In this document: positions 7,191 through 16,263 of the stretch, piece after piece
How positions within the stretch are numbered: the stretch's first letter is position 1
Layout: each line of letters opens with the position of its first letter
Assembly (NCBI GenBank): GCA_020833255.1
Contig: JAJHQR010000010.1
Location: 1 to 34,949, forward strand
DNA: 34,949 bases
Source: Desulfurococcaceae archaeon
GTDB lineage: Archaea; Thermoproteota; Thermoprotei_A; Sulfolobales; NBVN01
Reading direction: 5' to 3'
Translations under genes and position numbers: made by a program
The notes under the pieces: model-generated
Seen by the model: only the letters and a program-made list of their open reading frames with translations
Database searches by the model: none
What the model was told of the DNA's origin: nothing

Positions 7191-8054
7191 TTAGATGAGC
7201 CTCTCCTTCTCTAAGGTTCTCAGGATATCCCTCAGTTCTTCCTCCGTGTATACCTTGTATTTGATGCGGTCTTCAGGTGTTTTGATACCGAAAGTGTAGG
7301 AGATATCGCTTAATAGCTTGTAGTTCTCCACCCACTCTATTAATGGTAATGGCTCTTTGAATAACCTGTAGTTGCCTTCGTTGCTTAACACTATTACGGG
7401 GAGATCAGCCGGTCTTAAGAGATGCGGTATCTCCCTTATCTTACTCCCGTACCTCTTTATAGCCTCCTCCCATACCTCCCTCAAGCTATACCTGGCTTTC
7501 CTCAAGCTCAGCTCCGCCGATATCTCCGTTAAGTCCACTACCTCATCTACCTTCATATAGCCTACGACGTAGATCCCCCTATCAGATTTAAGGAAAGTCT
7601 TCCTAATCTCGGTGAAGCCTTTCTTCTCGTTAAAGAATCCTGGCGGGTACTTAGCGAGGCCTGCAGCAAAAAATATGTGGCAGTCGTCACAGTCTTTAAA
7701 ATCCCTAGGTATTCTACCACCGATAGTCCTCCAATAATCAGCGTAAACACCTATATCGAATCTCGGGTCCCAGTGAGCGACTATCTTGCTCACGTGATGG
7801 CTTGACCCCCCTATCAAGACGTAGTCGTAAGGCATGTACTTACTCAGCGGGTGATCCCCGCACCTACTCGCAATATTCGAGTAAGCAAATCTCTGAATTA
7901 TTGAAGCATCAACGTCACCCCTCACAGGCTCCGGAACCGGCAAAACCTCATAACACCTCTCGAAATGCGGGGAGTAATAACCCCCGTCAGCCGACTCAAA
8001 GAAAACCCTGAGGAGTAGTCCCTTAATAGGGGGTAGAACCAACCCACTCATCAC
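7191..8054 (-). CDS. Nmad3-like protein (putative nucleotide-modification-associated domain)
   Basis: The 287-residue soluble protein has no signal peptide. Its order of motifs is an N-terminal strand followed by FESADGGYYSPHF, a proline-rich strand (EVLPVPEPV), then HWDPRFDIGVYADYW near residue 95. Next come CDDCHIFFAAGLAKYPPGFF and GIYVVGYMKVDEVVDL. This is the pattern I associate with the Nmad3 family (a D-x-G start, a D-P-x-F element, an F-F-x-A-G-L strand, then I-x-G-Y). That family was predicted by comparative genomics to work with modified DNA bases. The match is by eye, so call it probable. The start is GTG (8054) or the following ATG (8051). The stop of the 95-residue gene upstream overlaps it (TGATG), which indicates co-translation. 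Confidence 0.5.
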   Translation of the reverse strand: MMSGLVLPPIKGLLLRVFFESADGGYYSPHFERCYEVLPVPEPVRGDVDASIIQRFAYSNIASRCGDHPLSKYMPYDYVLIGGSSHHVSKIVAHWDPRFDIGVYADYWRTIGGRIPRDFKDCDDCHIFFAAGLAKYPPGFFNEKKGFTEIRKTFLKSDRGIYVVGYMKVDEVVDLTEISAELSLRKARYSLREVWEEAIKRYGSKIREIPHLLRPADLPVIVLSNEGNYRLFKEPLPLIEWVENYKLLSDISYTFGIKTPEDRIKYKVYTEEELRDILRTLEKERLI

Positions 8055-8338
8055 CTACTACCTATTCTCGGCTTCTCGTTTTTATAGTTGAGCGACTGAC
8101 TCGTTAACTCGTTCTTAATCTCGTCTAGAATCTTCCTAAAATCCTCCAGGACGTCAATCACTTCCTCTCTAGAAAGACCGCTGACCTCCATCATACCTAA
8201 AGCCTGCTTAACTGAGCGTTTGAAAGCCTCATTCTTTGTTAAACCCCTCTTCCTCCAATGCCTGTAGAGACGTAACGCGGATATTATAGCTCCCTCAACA
8301 TACCTCCTACGTGATTCTTCCTCGGATACCACCACCAA
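8051..8338 (-). CDS. Small helical protein, unknown function
   Basis: A 95-residue, highly charged, all-helical protein without cysteines or membrane segments. The middle (GLTKNEAFKRSVKQALG, then SGLSREEVIDVLEDF) suggests two helical hairpins. It is the first gene of a two-gene unit; its TGA stop overlaps the start of the Nmad3-like gene, so the two products probably act together. The start is TTG or one of the next two GTG codons behind GAGGAG. TATA-like A+T-rich sequence occurs at about 8383-8405 on the reverse strand. I do not recognise the family. Confidence 0.6.
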   Translation of the reverse strand: MVVVSEEESRRRYVEGAIISALRLYRHWRKRGLTKNEAFKRSVKQALGMMEVSGLSREEVIDVLEDFRKILDEIKNELTSQSLNYKNEKPRIGSR

Positions 8339-8508
8339 CTCCTCGTGCTCCTCATCTTAACCCGGTTGGAGGGCCAATAAAATAAAGCTTTAAGAATTTA
8401 TAAGTACCTCAACACTTCCGAATATCGTGCGCGGTTATGAGAAACGGTCTTTTTAAATTATTTAGTGAGTCCGTTATTCCAGTCTAATGAAAAATATTTG
8501 ATTAATCC

Positions 8509-9780
8509 TTACTTTTTCTTCCTAATCGATTCCAGTATTTCTTTGGCTACATCAAGTCTTATGGCGTCTCTCTTAATCATCTCCTGAACAACTATGTCTA
8601 TCTCCGATCCTCTGGCGCCGGCGGTTATGGCTATGTTTCTTGCGTGTAGTTTCATGTGGCCTTTCTGTATGCCTTCAGTAGCTAGTGCTCTCAGCGCCGC
8701 TAAGTTTTGAGCTAACCCCACGGCACCCATGATCTCGGCTAGTTCCTTAGCTGTCTTAATACCTAAAATCTTCAGGCTTAACTGTGCTATCGGGTTTACC
8801 TTGACAGCGCCCCCTATGAGTCCTACAGCCATAGGCATTTCTAAGAAGCCTACTAAGTCTCCGTTCTCGTCCTTCTCCCAAACACTTAAGGATGTGTACT
8901 TGCCTGATCTAGCGGCGTACGCGTGAGCACCGGCTTCCAGAGCTCTGGTGTCCTGCCCTGTCGCGAGAGCGACGGCGATCACTCCGTTCATTATTCCTTT
9001 ATTGTGTGTCGCAGCTCTGTATGGATCTGCTGAAGCGAAAGCCCAGGCGTAAACAATGCCGTCAACTACTTCCTCCCCTCCTAGGACGTCCTTAGGCACC
9101 TTACCCCAAACACGCACCAACCTCCTATCAGCTAGGTTAGACACTATCCTCAAATAAACTTTACCGCCGGTCCACTTCTCTATGTAGGGAGCGACCTTCT
9201 CCGCCATAGTATTGACTGTGTTAGCACCCATCGCGTCTTTAACGTCCACTATGAGATTCGTTATGACCATAGGTCCTGCAGGGGACTCAATCACGTAGAC
9301 CTCAACATCCCTAACACCCCCTCCCAGACTGATTAAGAGGGGGTTCGTAGCGTTAGCTATCTCCTTTATCTCCTCCTTATGCTCGTAAATCAAGTATTTC
9401 GCGGCATGAGGTGCTGCAACACCGACTAACTGAATCTGAGCTATCATGAGTGACTCAGTAGCTTGAGCTTTTATACCACCACCCTCCCTGAGCATCTTAG
9501 CGGCGTTAGAAGCCGCGGCAACCACCGAGGGCTCCTCTATAGCCATAGGGACCAGGTATTCCTTACCGTTAATCAGGAAGTTAGTAGCTATCCCTAGCGG
9601 CAGGGATAGGGTGCCGACAACGTTTTCTATCATCCGGTCAGCTATTTCGAGAGGTAACGTACCCTCCTTAAGCAAGAGCTTCACGTCCTCGTCGCTTAAG
9701 CCCGCTAACTCCTTAAGCTTCTCAACCCTCTCACTCAAAGTTAGTTTGTGAAAACCCGGTAGACGCGAAGTGGAGACCAC
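8509..9780 (-). CDS. hmgA: Hydroxymethylglutaryl-CoA reductase, class II
   Basis: This enzyme interconverts HMG-CoA and mevalonate, the precursor of archaeal isoprenoid lipids. The 423 residues contain ENVVGTLSLPLGIATNFLIN then MAIEEPSVVAAAS (catalytic Glu). They also contain THNKGIMNG (catalytic Lys), GQDTRALEAGAHAYA (catalytic Asp) and GHMKLHARNIA (catalytic His). The IATNF and VPMAIEEPS forms are those of class II enzymes (Pseudomonas mevalonii type) rather than class I enzymes. No mevalonate-degrading genes are near, so a biosynthetic role is likely, as argued for other archaeal class II enzymes. The start is GTG with a strong GGAGGT site 8 nt upstream. It is divergent from the phosphate transporter across a 112-nt gap that holds both promoters. 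Confidence 0.93.
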   Translation of the reverse strand: MVSTSRLPGFHKLTLSERVEKLKELAGLSDEDVKLLLKEGTLPLEIADRMIENVVGTLSLPLGIATNFLINGKEYLVPMAIEEPSVVAAASNAAKMLREGGGIKAQATESLMIAQIQLVGVAAPHAAKYLIYEHKEEIKEIANATNPLLISLGGGVRDVEVYVIESPAGPMVITNLIVDVKDAMGANTVNTMAEKVAPYIEKWTGGKVYLRIVSNLADRRLVRVWGKVPKDVLGGEEVVDGIVYAWAFASADPYRAATHNKGIMNGVIAVALATGQDTRALEAGAHAYAARSGKYTSLSVWEKDENGDLVGFLEMPMAVGLIGGAVKVNPIAQLSLKILGIKTAKELAEIMGAVGLAQNLAALRALATEGIQKGHMKLHARNIAITAGARGSEIDIVVQEMIKRDAIRLDVAKEILESIRKKK

Positions 9781-9892
9781 GTTACACTACCTCCAGAAAG
9801 ATATCGTAGGCTTAGTTTTAAGGGTGAGGATCTTGAGACCCTTGAGGAGTTCTTAAAAACTTAAATAATCATTGTAGGAGATAACTTTAAAG

Positions 9893-11071
9893 GTGCTTGA
9901 GACGAACACGGCCTTACTGGTATGTTCGCTAGCTATAGCGGCGTTTCTCGCTTGGAGTGCTGGCTCTAACAACGCAGCTAACATAGTTGCGGCCGTGGTT
10001 GGGGCCGGGATCGTTAAGCTAAATAAAGCGTTATTAATTACCTCAATCTTCGTGGTATTCGGTTCTCTAATGCTCGGAGCTAACGTTGCCCGGGTTCTCG
10101 GCACTAGAGTGATTAACTCAAGCTCAGTAAACACATCCTTACTCACCACAGGCATGCTGGTAGCTATGTTTGCCGCCGGTTTCTGGGTTCTTGTAGCTTC
10201 ACTGATTAGGGTGCCTGTCTCAGTAAACGAGACCGTATTAGCTGGTCTCATAGGCTTCGGTGTTTCAGTGAATCCTCACGTGGTTATGTGGGGGGAGGTA
10301 ATCCTGATATACGTCCTCAGATTCCTCACAATACCTCTGTCAGGCCTCATATCTTTCACGGTAAAGAAGTTCTTAGCTAGGTACTTAGAAGATCCTGAGA
10401 CCACCCTACCAGCTAGCTTACTCTCCCTACACCTAATATCAGCGTTCATAACGTACATCATCTTAAGTAAGTTGTTGGATGTAGTGCTCAGCTTAGTAAC
10501 AGCGCTTGCTTTAAGTACCTTACTGCTGGTCGTGAGTAAAGCTTATGTGGATGAGAAAACAAGCAACCGATACGAGAAGATAAGCGTGTTTAGGGGTGTT
10601 TCGTCTTTCTTAACGATTGCTTTGATGTCATTAGCTTACGGCGCGAGCAACGCCGGGATAGTTGCAGGACCCCTGTACGTGATCATGGTTAACGAGTTAG
10701 GGGTTGTTAGCGTGGAGTACTTATCGATCCTGCTATTATTCGGCGGCTTACTCATTTCTCTCGGCGTGTTTTCTTGGGGTAAGAGGGTGGTGGGAACCCT
10801 AGCTGAGGATTTAGCCACCCTCAACTACTCAACGGCTGTGGTGACGTACGTCTCAACATCATTAACTGTGTTGTTGCTGGCTGAGTTAGGAGTGCCTGCA
10901 GCCACAACCATGGTCGTTGCAGGAAGTATTATTGGGGCTAGCTTAGCGGAGGGCTACAGCGCCGTTAACGTGGGTGTTGTGAGGAAGATGTTGGTGATGT
11001 GGGCTTTAACAACGCCTGCGTGCGCGGCGATCTCGTATGCGACGTACGCATTCATAGCAAGACTTATTTAA
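9893..11071 (+). CDS. pit: PiT-family inorganic phosphate transporter
   Basis: The 392-residue membrane protein has about ten helices and the duplicated PiT (PF01384) signature. The first repeat is AGSNNAANIVAAVVGAGIV near residue 20, followed by GSLMLGANVARVLG. The second is SLAYGASNAGIVAGPLYVI near 245, followed by GKRVVGTLAEDL. It would import phosphate with a cation, normally H+ or Na+. The start is GTG, with GGAG 12 nt upstream and a TATA-like TTAAAAACTTAAAT before it. Its 3' end overlaps by 8 nt the convergent DUF47 gene, a usual partner of PiT transporters. Confidence 0.92.
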   Translation: MLETNTALLVCSLAIAAFLAWSAGSNNAANIVAAVVGAGIVKLNKALLITSIFVVFGSLMLGANVARVLGTRVINSSSVNTSLLTTGMLVAMFAAGFWVLVASLIRVPVSVNETVLAGLIGFGVSVNPHVVMWGEVILIYVLRFLTIPLSGLISFTVKKFLARYLEDPETTLPASLLSLHLISAFITYIILSKLLDVVLSLVTALALSTLLLVVSKAYVDEKTSNRYEKISVFRGVSSFLTIALMSLAYGASNAGIVAGPLYVIMVNELGVVSVEYLSILLLFGGLLISLGVFSWGKRVVGTLAEDLATLNYSTAVVTYVSTSLTVLLLAELGVPAATTMVVAGSIIGASLAEGYSAVNVGVVRKMLVMWALTTPACAAISYATYAFIARLI

Positions 11072-11732
11072 GGCTCCTGCAGTAGAGCGCGAGCGTTCTC
11101 AGATAATCGCTAGCGTCTTCAGCGAAATCAGTTATTCCCTCAAGTGCTTCAATAAGCTTATCAACCATCAGTATTATCGCCGGGTTTCTTATCACAGACC
11201 CGTATTTAACTAGTAGTTGACGCCCCCTAACTAAGATCTTATCAGCGTCTTCCTCGGCTACCTCCACCTTATACGCCTCGTCCAAGACTTTATCATACTC
11301 GCGATTGATTAGTAGTGAGGTTATATCATAGAGTCTTGAGACAGATTCGTAAGCTTTCGCGGAGAGCTCGTTAACAGCGTTCTTAATCTCGCCGGGTAGC
11401 TCCAGGTACGGGAATAAGGTCATGTTCCTAGCGACTTCCTTAGATTGCTCAGCTATTAAGTCAAGCCTCCTAAGGAGCGTCGATATTCTCTCCCTCATAA
11501 AGCCTGGGTGCAGGTCCTGCAACCTCACCAGCAGGTTACGCCTGATCTCATCCGCTAACGTATCCTCGTGAATACCCTTAGCGAAAGACTCCATAGCCTC
11601 AGCAGTCCTGAATTCCTCAAGTAATTTAATACCTTCATTACTTAATTTAACGATGTTGACGACAGCTCTCACATATTTCAGCAACTCATTACTCATGCTA
11701 CTCTCAAACTCGCACTCCAACCAAAGCCCCAT
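11064..11732 (-). CDS. PhoU-like phosphate transport regulator (DUF47 family)
   Basis: A 222-residue all-helical protein with the two long helical-bundle repeats of DUF47/PhoU-like proteins (TIGR00153 type). The ends contain the acidic pattern FAEDASDYLRTLALY, typical of the C-terminal helix and matching proposed metal-binding E/D-rich sites. These proteins accompany PiT transporters and are thought to modulate them; the convergent overlap with pit supports this. ATG at 11732 is used here, but the in-frame ATG 12 codons further (MSNELLKYV) fits family N-termini about as well. Confidence 0.85.
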   Translation of the reverse strand: MGLWLECEFESSMSNELLKYVRAVVNIVKLSNEGIKLLEEFRTAEAMESFAKGIHEDTLADEIRRNLLVRLQDLHPGFMRERISTLLRRLDLIAEQSKEVARNMTLFPYLELPGEIKNAVNELSAKAYESVSRLYDITSLLINREYDKVLDEAYKVEVAEEDADKILVRGRQLLVKYGSVIRNPAIILMVDKLIEALEGITDFAEDASDYLRTLALYCRSLK

Positions 11733-11788
11733 AACTAATTCGTAAACAAATAAAATAACCTCCTAATACGGGAACCGCGTGCTCGCCC

Positions 11789-12868
11789 CTACGATTCGGG
11801 GGGAGGGATCTGCTTGATGAACCCGAAGAATTCTTTAACTTGCTTATCACGTTCTCTAATCTCCGCAACGCGGTGTTTAAGTAGTCTCAAGAATTTAAGC
11901 GTGTAGTATGTGGTGAATATTGAGTGTAGGTACATTCCTAGAAGACCGAGCAATCCTTGAAGGGGTCTATACCCTAAATATCTTTCCTTAGCTAGGAGCT
12001 CAAGCCTTACCGCAAGGTAGGTTAAGCCGATTAAATACGCTAAGAACACGGTCTCGGCAGGTATTGATATTAAAGAGGTAAAACCTGACGACGCTGCGGT
12101 AAGGTAGGTAAGCATTATTATGGTGGGCGATAAAGCGAGGAGGAACCAGGGGATGAAGTCTGGCGGGAGCTTCCTCCCAGTAAGTAATGAGCCCTCAACC
12201 AATCCTCTCACCCTATTACGTTGCCAAGCAACAACCTCCTTGAAGGACTTCGGTACCGTGGTTATTAATGAAGCCCCCTCACAATGACAGAACTCAGCGT
12301 TACCCTGTATTGAGAGACTGAAGAAGAAATCATCACTCCTAGGTATTGCGGGATACACGAACCTCTCGTAGAGACTCGTCTTAACAGCTTTGTTATTCCC
12401 TGGAGCGTGCCTCCTGGAGACGAATTTGAAGAGGTGGTGATATGCGTGATACCAGTAGAAGAGCATGCCCCAGAAACTATCTCTCACGTACGTGGACCCG
12501 GAACACACGTCACAAGCCCCCCTATCATTAAAACACTTCAGGAAACTGCTTACGTAGTCCCTAGAATACACGTTCTCAGAATCCCCCCAAATAATCAAGT
12601 CATAACCTGAGTCTATAGCGTACCTAACTGCCTCCACCCTAGCTTGCCCGACCCCGCCCCTAAACCTCTGCTTAACGAAGTTAACACACTTAAACTCCTT
12701 CCTGAACCTCTCGACGACTAGCTCGGAACCGTCCTCAGACCATCCGTCAACGACTAGAATATCGAAATCAACGCAAACACTTACGCCGGACTGGTTAACT
12801 AAAGACTCAAGAGCCTTCCCCAACCCCTCAGCATTATCCTTATTCAGCAACACCACCAGCGCACGCAA
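11789..12868 (-). CDS. Family 2 glycosyltransferase with C-terminal membrane helices
   Basis: The first 230 of 359 residues form a GT-A domain. It has LVVLLNKDNAEGLGKALESL at the start, the strand FDILVVDGWSEDGS, and a metal/sugar-binding acidic site in IIWGDSEN near residue 95. Three hydrophobic segments follow at about 238-258, 265-287 and 304-325, so the enzyme sits on the cytoplasmic membrane face. It would transfer an activated sugar to a lipid carrier, polysaccharide or glycolipid; the specific role is not visible. The start is TTG with several in-frame GTG alternatives within seven codons. It is a single gene. The 380-nt gap after it (12869-13248) holds the repeat and promoter listed next, and no gene. 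Confidence 0.8.
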   Translation of the reverse strand: MRALVVLLNKDNAEGLGKALESLVNQSGVSVCVDFDILVVDGWSEDGSELVVERFRKEFKCVNFVKQRFRGGVGQARVEAVRYAIDSGYDLIIWGDSENVYSRDYVSSFLKCFNDRGACDVCSGSTYVRDSFWGMLFYWYHAYHHLFKFVSRRHAPGNNKAVKTSLYERFVYPAIPRSDDFFFSLSIQGNAEFCHCEGASLITTVPKSFKEVVAWQRNRVRGLVEGSLLTGRKLPPDFIPWFLLALSPTIIMLTYLTAASSGFTSLISIPAETVFLAYLIGLTYLAVRLELLAKERYLGYRPLQGLLGLLGMYLHSIFTTYYTLKFLRLLKHRVAEIRERDKQVKEFFGFIKQIPPPES

Positions 12869-13069
12869 CCGCCAACACCAAGCACTACTAGTTAGCTCCC
12901 TACACTCAGCTTAACTCCTTACTTAAAGATAACGCATTAATTTAAAAACCGACCAGTTAATGAAGTAGCATCTATGAAACCAAGAAAGAGTAGGCTATCA
13001 TCCCGCTGAGGAACAGCCTTAATTATTAGTTAAATACACGCGTTGATATGGTAAGAATCTTTTATAATA

Positions 13070-13115
13070 TTCATGTTAAAATATGTTTTAAGAACTTCTT
13101 ATATTTTAACATGAA
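13070..13115. promoter_or_regulatory. 15-bp perfect inverted repeat upstream of the nucleoside transporter operon
   Basis: Arms TTCATGTTAAAATAT (13070-13084) and its exact complement (13101-13115) flank a 16-nt spacer. It lies about 105 nt upstream of the TATA box at 13220. The position suggests a regulator binding site for the ABC importer operon. A transcript hairpin is the alternative but is unlikely because the repeat lies upstream of the predicted transcription start. Confidence 0.55.
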
Positions 13116-13219
13116 CACATTGTTGATGTGATAGCATACCGTGCAAGACCTCATTACTACGTTTGTTAGTCGGTTCTTTGCAAATACGCCGCACTATTTC
13201 ACGCATCTTTATCAAATAG

Positions 13220-13230
13220 TATTTTAAAAG
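13220..13230 (+). promoter_or_regulatory. TATA box of the nucleoside transporter operon
   Basis: TATTTTAAAAG is centred about 24 nt before the ATG at 13249, the normal archaeal TATA-to-start distance. The mRNA therefore probably begins at the start codon (leaderless). No Shine-Dalgarno site precedes the ATG, which agrees. Confidence 0.6.
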
Positions 13231-13248
13231 CTTTGTTAGAATACACAC

Positions 13249-14706
13249 ATGTGGTGTAATAACTTGGCTTCAGCACCTAGATCAAACATGTTATTGGTTG
13301 GTTTAGTCATAGCTATAATAGTTGTGGGTGTTTTAGGCTATTACTTAGGGAGCATGACGGCTCCAGTCTACACGACTACGTACACGCAAGCAGCGCAGAC
13401 AGTCTTCATGACCACCACGAAGACGGAGACCGTCACACCCGTTTATGAACCGCCTGCGAAGATTAGAGCAGGCTTCATATACGTTGGTCCTATAGGAGAC
13501 TACGGCTGGACCTTCATGCACGACTTAGGGAGGAAGATTGTTGCTGAGCTTTATAAAGACTGGCTTGAAACCACATACTACGAGAATGTTCCTGAAGGTG
13601 CTGAGGTCGATAAGTTGAGGGACTTGATAGGGAAGGGATACAACGTCTTCTTCACTACGTCATTCGGTTTCATGGAGGGCACGAGATCCGTGGCTTTACA
13701 ATATCCTAACTTGATCTTCTGGCACTGTAGTGGTTACTCAAGGGAGAAAAACATGGGTACTTACTTCGCTGACTTCTACCAGGTCTACTACCTCAACGGG
13801 TTAGCTGCCGGCGCTTTAACGAAGACTGGTAAGGTGGGTTACGTAGCCGCCTTCTTAATTCCCGAGGTGGTGAGGCACTTAAGCGCTTTCGCTATAGGTG
13901 CTAGGGAGGTCGCTCAGCAGAGAGGGCTTAACCTGACTCTCTACGTGATAGAGATTGGTGCTTGGTATGACCCTGCTAAGGCGAAAGCCGCTGCCGAGAC
14001 CTTAGTCGAGCAGTACGGTGTCGACGTGATAGCATTCACAGAGGATTCAACAGCTATAATAGATTATGCTCAAGAACAGTTTAGTTTAGGTAAGGAGATA
14101 TATGTCTTCAGCCACTATAGCCCCATGTACGTTTACGGTCCTGACGTAGTAGTTAGCGGTCAGTTAGTTAGGTGGGAGATAATATACGCTGACATACTAG
14201 GCAAGATTAAGGCAGGTATCTACACCCCAACAAACCTGAAGAACGTTGATTACTGGTATCTCCTCAACACAGGAGCTGTTGAGATGGCCGCACACATATT
14301 CCCTAACGGTAGCGTCATGCACATCAACCCGAAGTTTGAGGGGCTTCTTAAGGGAGTTACTGTGACTGATAAGCTGTCTGGCAAGACTATGAGTGTTTAC
14401 GACTTGATATGGCTCAGGTACGAGCAGATGAGGAACGCGCCGATGCTAATGTCTTTCCAGCAGATAGCTACCAGCCACATCTACGAGAACATAACCTCTA
14501 TCACTATAACCATAGGAGGCACGCCAACCACCTACCCGATAGCACCCGTATTCGATCCGTTCATGGGCCCGCTAAGCGGTTATAAGATAGATAAACCTAC
14601 AGAGAAGGTCACGGTAGCTCCCGGCACTAGACTAGGACATGACGGTCTTTGGAGCATGGATTGGGTTCCGGACTTCGTTAAGATAGTCGGTAGAGCCGCT
14701 GGTTAG
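13249..14706 (+). CDS. BMP/PnrA-family ABC substrate-binding protein (nucleoside-type)
   Basis: The 485-residue protein begins with a short basic region and one membrane anchor (LLVGLVIAIIVVGVLGYYLG, residues 15-34). A Thr-rich linker follows (about 40-65), the usual crenarchaeal arrangement for exported binding proteins. The BMP domain starts with IRAGFIYVGPIGDYGWTFMH near residue 76; GDYGW is the conserved purine-contact region of BmpA/PnrA/Med proteins. In bacteria this family delivers purine nucleosides to an importer. It is first in a four-gene operon with a double ATPase and two permeases, 11 nt from the next gene. The exact ligand is unknown. Confidence 0.88.
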   Translation: MWCNNLASAPRSNMLLVGLVIAIIVVGVLGYYLGSMTAPVYTTTYTQAAQTVFMTTTKTETVTPVYEPPAKIRAGFIYVGPIGDYGWTFMHDLGRKIVAELYKDWLETTYYENVPEGAEVDKLRDLIGKGYNVFFTTSFGFMEGTRSVALQYPNLIFWHCSGYSREKNMGTYFADFYQVYYLNGLAAGALTKTGKVGYVAAFLIPEVVRHLSAFAIGAREVAQQRGLNLTLYVIEIGAWYDPAKAKAAAETLVEQYGVDVIAFTEDSTAIIDYAQEQFSLGKEIYVFSHYSPMYVYGPDVVVSGQLVRWEIIYADILGKIKAGIYTPTNLKNVDYWYLLNTGAVEMAAHIFPNGSVMHINPKFEGLLKGVTVTDKLSGKTMSVYDLIWLRYEQMRNAPMLMSFQQIATSHIYENITSITITIGGTPTTYPIAPVFDPFMGPLSGYKIDKPTEKVTVAPGTRLGHDGLWSMDWVPDFVKIVGRAAG

Positions 14707-14717
14707 GTGTCTCAAAA

Positions 14718-16262
14718 ATGAGTACCCAGACCTTTTTTTCTTTAAATGGAGAGAAATCCTTAAACCCCATTATTTCCGCTCGTGGTTTATGGAAGAGTTT
14801 CCCGGGTGTTGTAGCTCTAAAAGATGTTAGTCTTGACGTACTCCCCGGGGAGATACACGCTATCTTAGGCGAGAACGGCGCCGGTAAGTCAACGCTTCTG
14901 AAGATATTGTATGGTATTTACGTGCCGGATAAGGGGGATTTATTCTTCGGGGGGAGAAAGGTAGTAGTGACATCTCCTCAGGACGCTGTGAGGAACGGCT
15001 TAGTACTCGTTTCTCAAGTTCCTCAACTCATAGACTCACTAACCGTCGCCGAGAACCTATCACTATCTTTAAGTCAGTTTGGTTACGTGAGTAGTGTGAG
15101 GAAGGTATCTAAGTTTCTCCTAGAGAAAGGCAGAGAATACGGTGTGCGGGTAGATCCGGACATAGAGGTTTGGAAGCTGAGTTATACTCAGAAACAATTA
15201 GTCGAGGTTTTGAGAGCGTTGTTGCTTAACGCTAAGGTAATAGCCTTCGACGAAGCGACCACACTCCTCCCTCACGCCGAGAAAGAGAAACTCTATGACT
15301 TCATGAAGCTCTTTAAGAGTAAGGGGGGTTCGGTTCTGCTCGTAACGCATAAGATTCCCGAAGCCATGGAAGTTTCGGACAGGATAACGGTTCTCAGGAG
15401 GGGGGAGGTGGTCGGCACGGTCAGAACTAGCGAGACCACCCTAGATCAAGTCAGGTATATGATGTTTGGTGAGAGGCTCACACAACTCAACTCCGGTAAG
15501 TATGAGAAGCTGGGTGAGAAGGGTTCGGAGGTTTTAGTTGTGAGGGATCTCTGGGTTAGGAGTGATTACGGCGTCTACGCGGTGAAGGGCGTGTCATTTA
15601 GTGTTCGTAAGGGCGAGATCCTAGGGATAGCCGGGGTCGCCGGTAACGGTCAGCTAGAACTTATTCAGGCGTTAGCGGGGTTGAGGAAGTCTGAGAGAGG
15701 TAGTATACGCTTACGTATTAACGGGAATGAGATCGATGTTACTAACAAGGGTTCGACAGCGATCAGGCGTTTAGGGATAGGGTACATACCGGACGAACCT
15801 GTTAAGAAGGGTGTTTCACTAGATAATAGTATTGAGGAGAACATAGCGGTACATCCCAGACTCACGAGATTCTTAATAAGGTGGGGGGACGTTAAGAGCT
15901 TAGCGACCGATTTAGTCAGGGAGTTCAGCATAGTGACGCCGTCGACCAATGCTAAGGCTAAGGTACTGTCAGGAGGTAATTTAATGAAGGTTTTAGTAGC
16001 TAGGGAGTTGACGGTCTCTAAGGTTGCTTTAGTGGCTTACAACCCTACTAGGGGGTTGGACGAGGTCTCAACACGTTATGTTAGGAGGTTAATAGTTAGT
16101 AAGGCCGTGAGTGAGGGTATGTGCGTTGTGGTCGCTTCCGAAGATCTTGACGAGATTATGGAGATAAGTGACGTAATAGCTGTCATGAACTCCGGTTCCT
16201 TCGTAGGTGTTTTCAAGTCTGGTGTGAGTAGGGAGGAAGTTGAGAGGGTTATGGTGAGTTAA
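14718..16262 (+). CDS. Double-domain ABC ATPase of nucleoside/sugar-type importer
   Basis: The 514 residues hold two nucleotide-binding domains, as in RbsA/NupO-type ATPases. Domain 1 has Walker A GENGAGKST near residue 54, a variant signature LSYTQKQ and Walker B VIAFDEATTLL, where the usual DEPT is DEAT. Domain 2, from about 263, has a P-loop position reading GVAGNGQLEL without Lys-Ser/Thr, signature LSGGNLMK, and NPTRGLD in place of a normal Walker B. Loss of the second P-loop is normal for this family, so only one composite site should hydrolyse ATP. It powers the permeases encoded next. A seven-T run lies at 14733-14739, codons 6-8. Confidence 0.9.
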   Translation: MSTQTFFSLNGEKSLNPIISARGLWKSFPGVVALKDVSLDVLPGEIHAILGENGAGKSTLLKILYGIYVPDKGDLFFGGRKVVVTSPQDAVRNGLVLVSQVPQLIDSLTVAENLSLSLSQFGYVSSVRKVSKFLLEKGREYGVRVDPDIEVWKLSYTQKQLVEVLRALLLNAKVIAFDEATTLLPHAEKEKLYDFMKLFKSKGGSVLLVTHKIPEAMEVSDRITVLRRGEVVGTVRTSETTLDQVRYMMFGERLTQLNSGKYEKLGEKGSEVLVVRDLWVRSDYGVYAVKGVSFSVRKGEILGIAGVAGNGQLELIQALAGLRKSERGSIRLRINGNEIDVTNKGSTAIRRLGIGYIPDEPVKKGVSLDNSIEENIAVHPRLTRFLIRWGDVKSLATDLVREFSIVTPSTNAKAKVLSGGNLMKVLVARELTVSKVALVAYNPTRGLDEVSTRYVRRLIVSKAVSEGMCVVVASEDLDEIMEISDVIAVMNSGSFVGVFKSGVSREEVERVMVS

Positions 16263-16263
16263 G

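Noticed and set aside
12407-12610. Forward-strand frame inside the glycosyltransferase gene
   Set aside because: Antisense shadow of a well-supported gene, with no domain or ribosome site.
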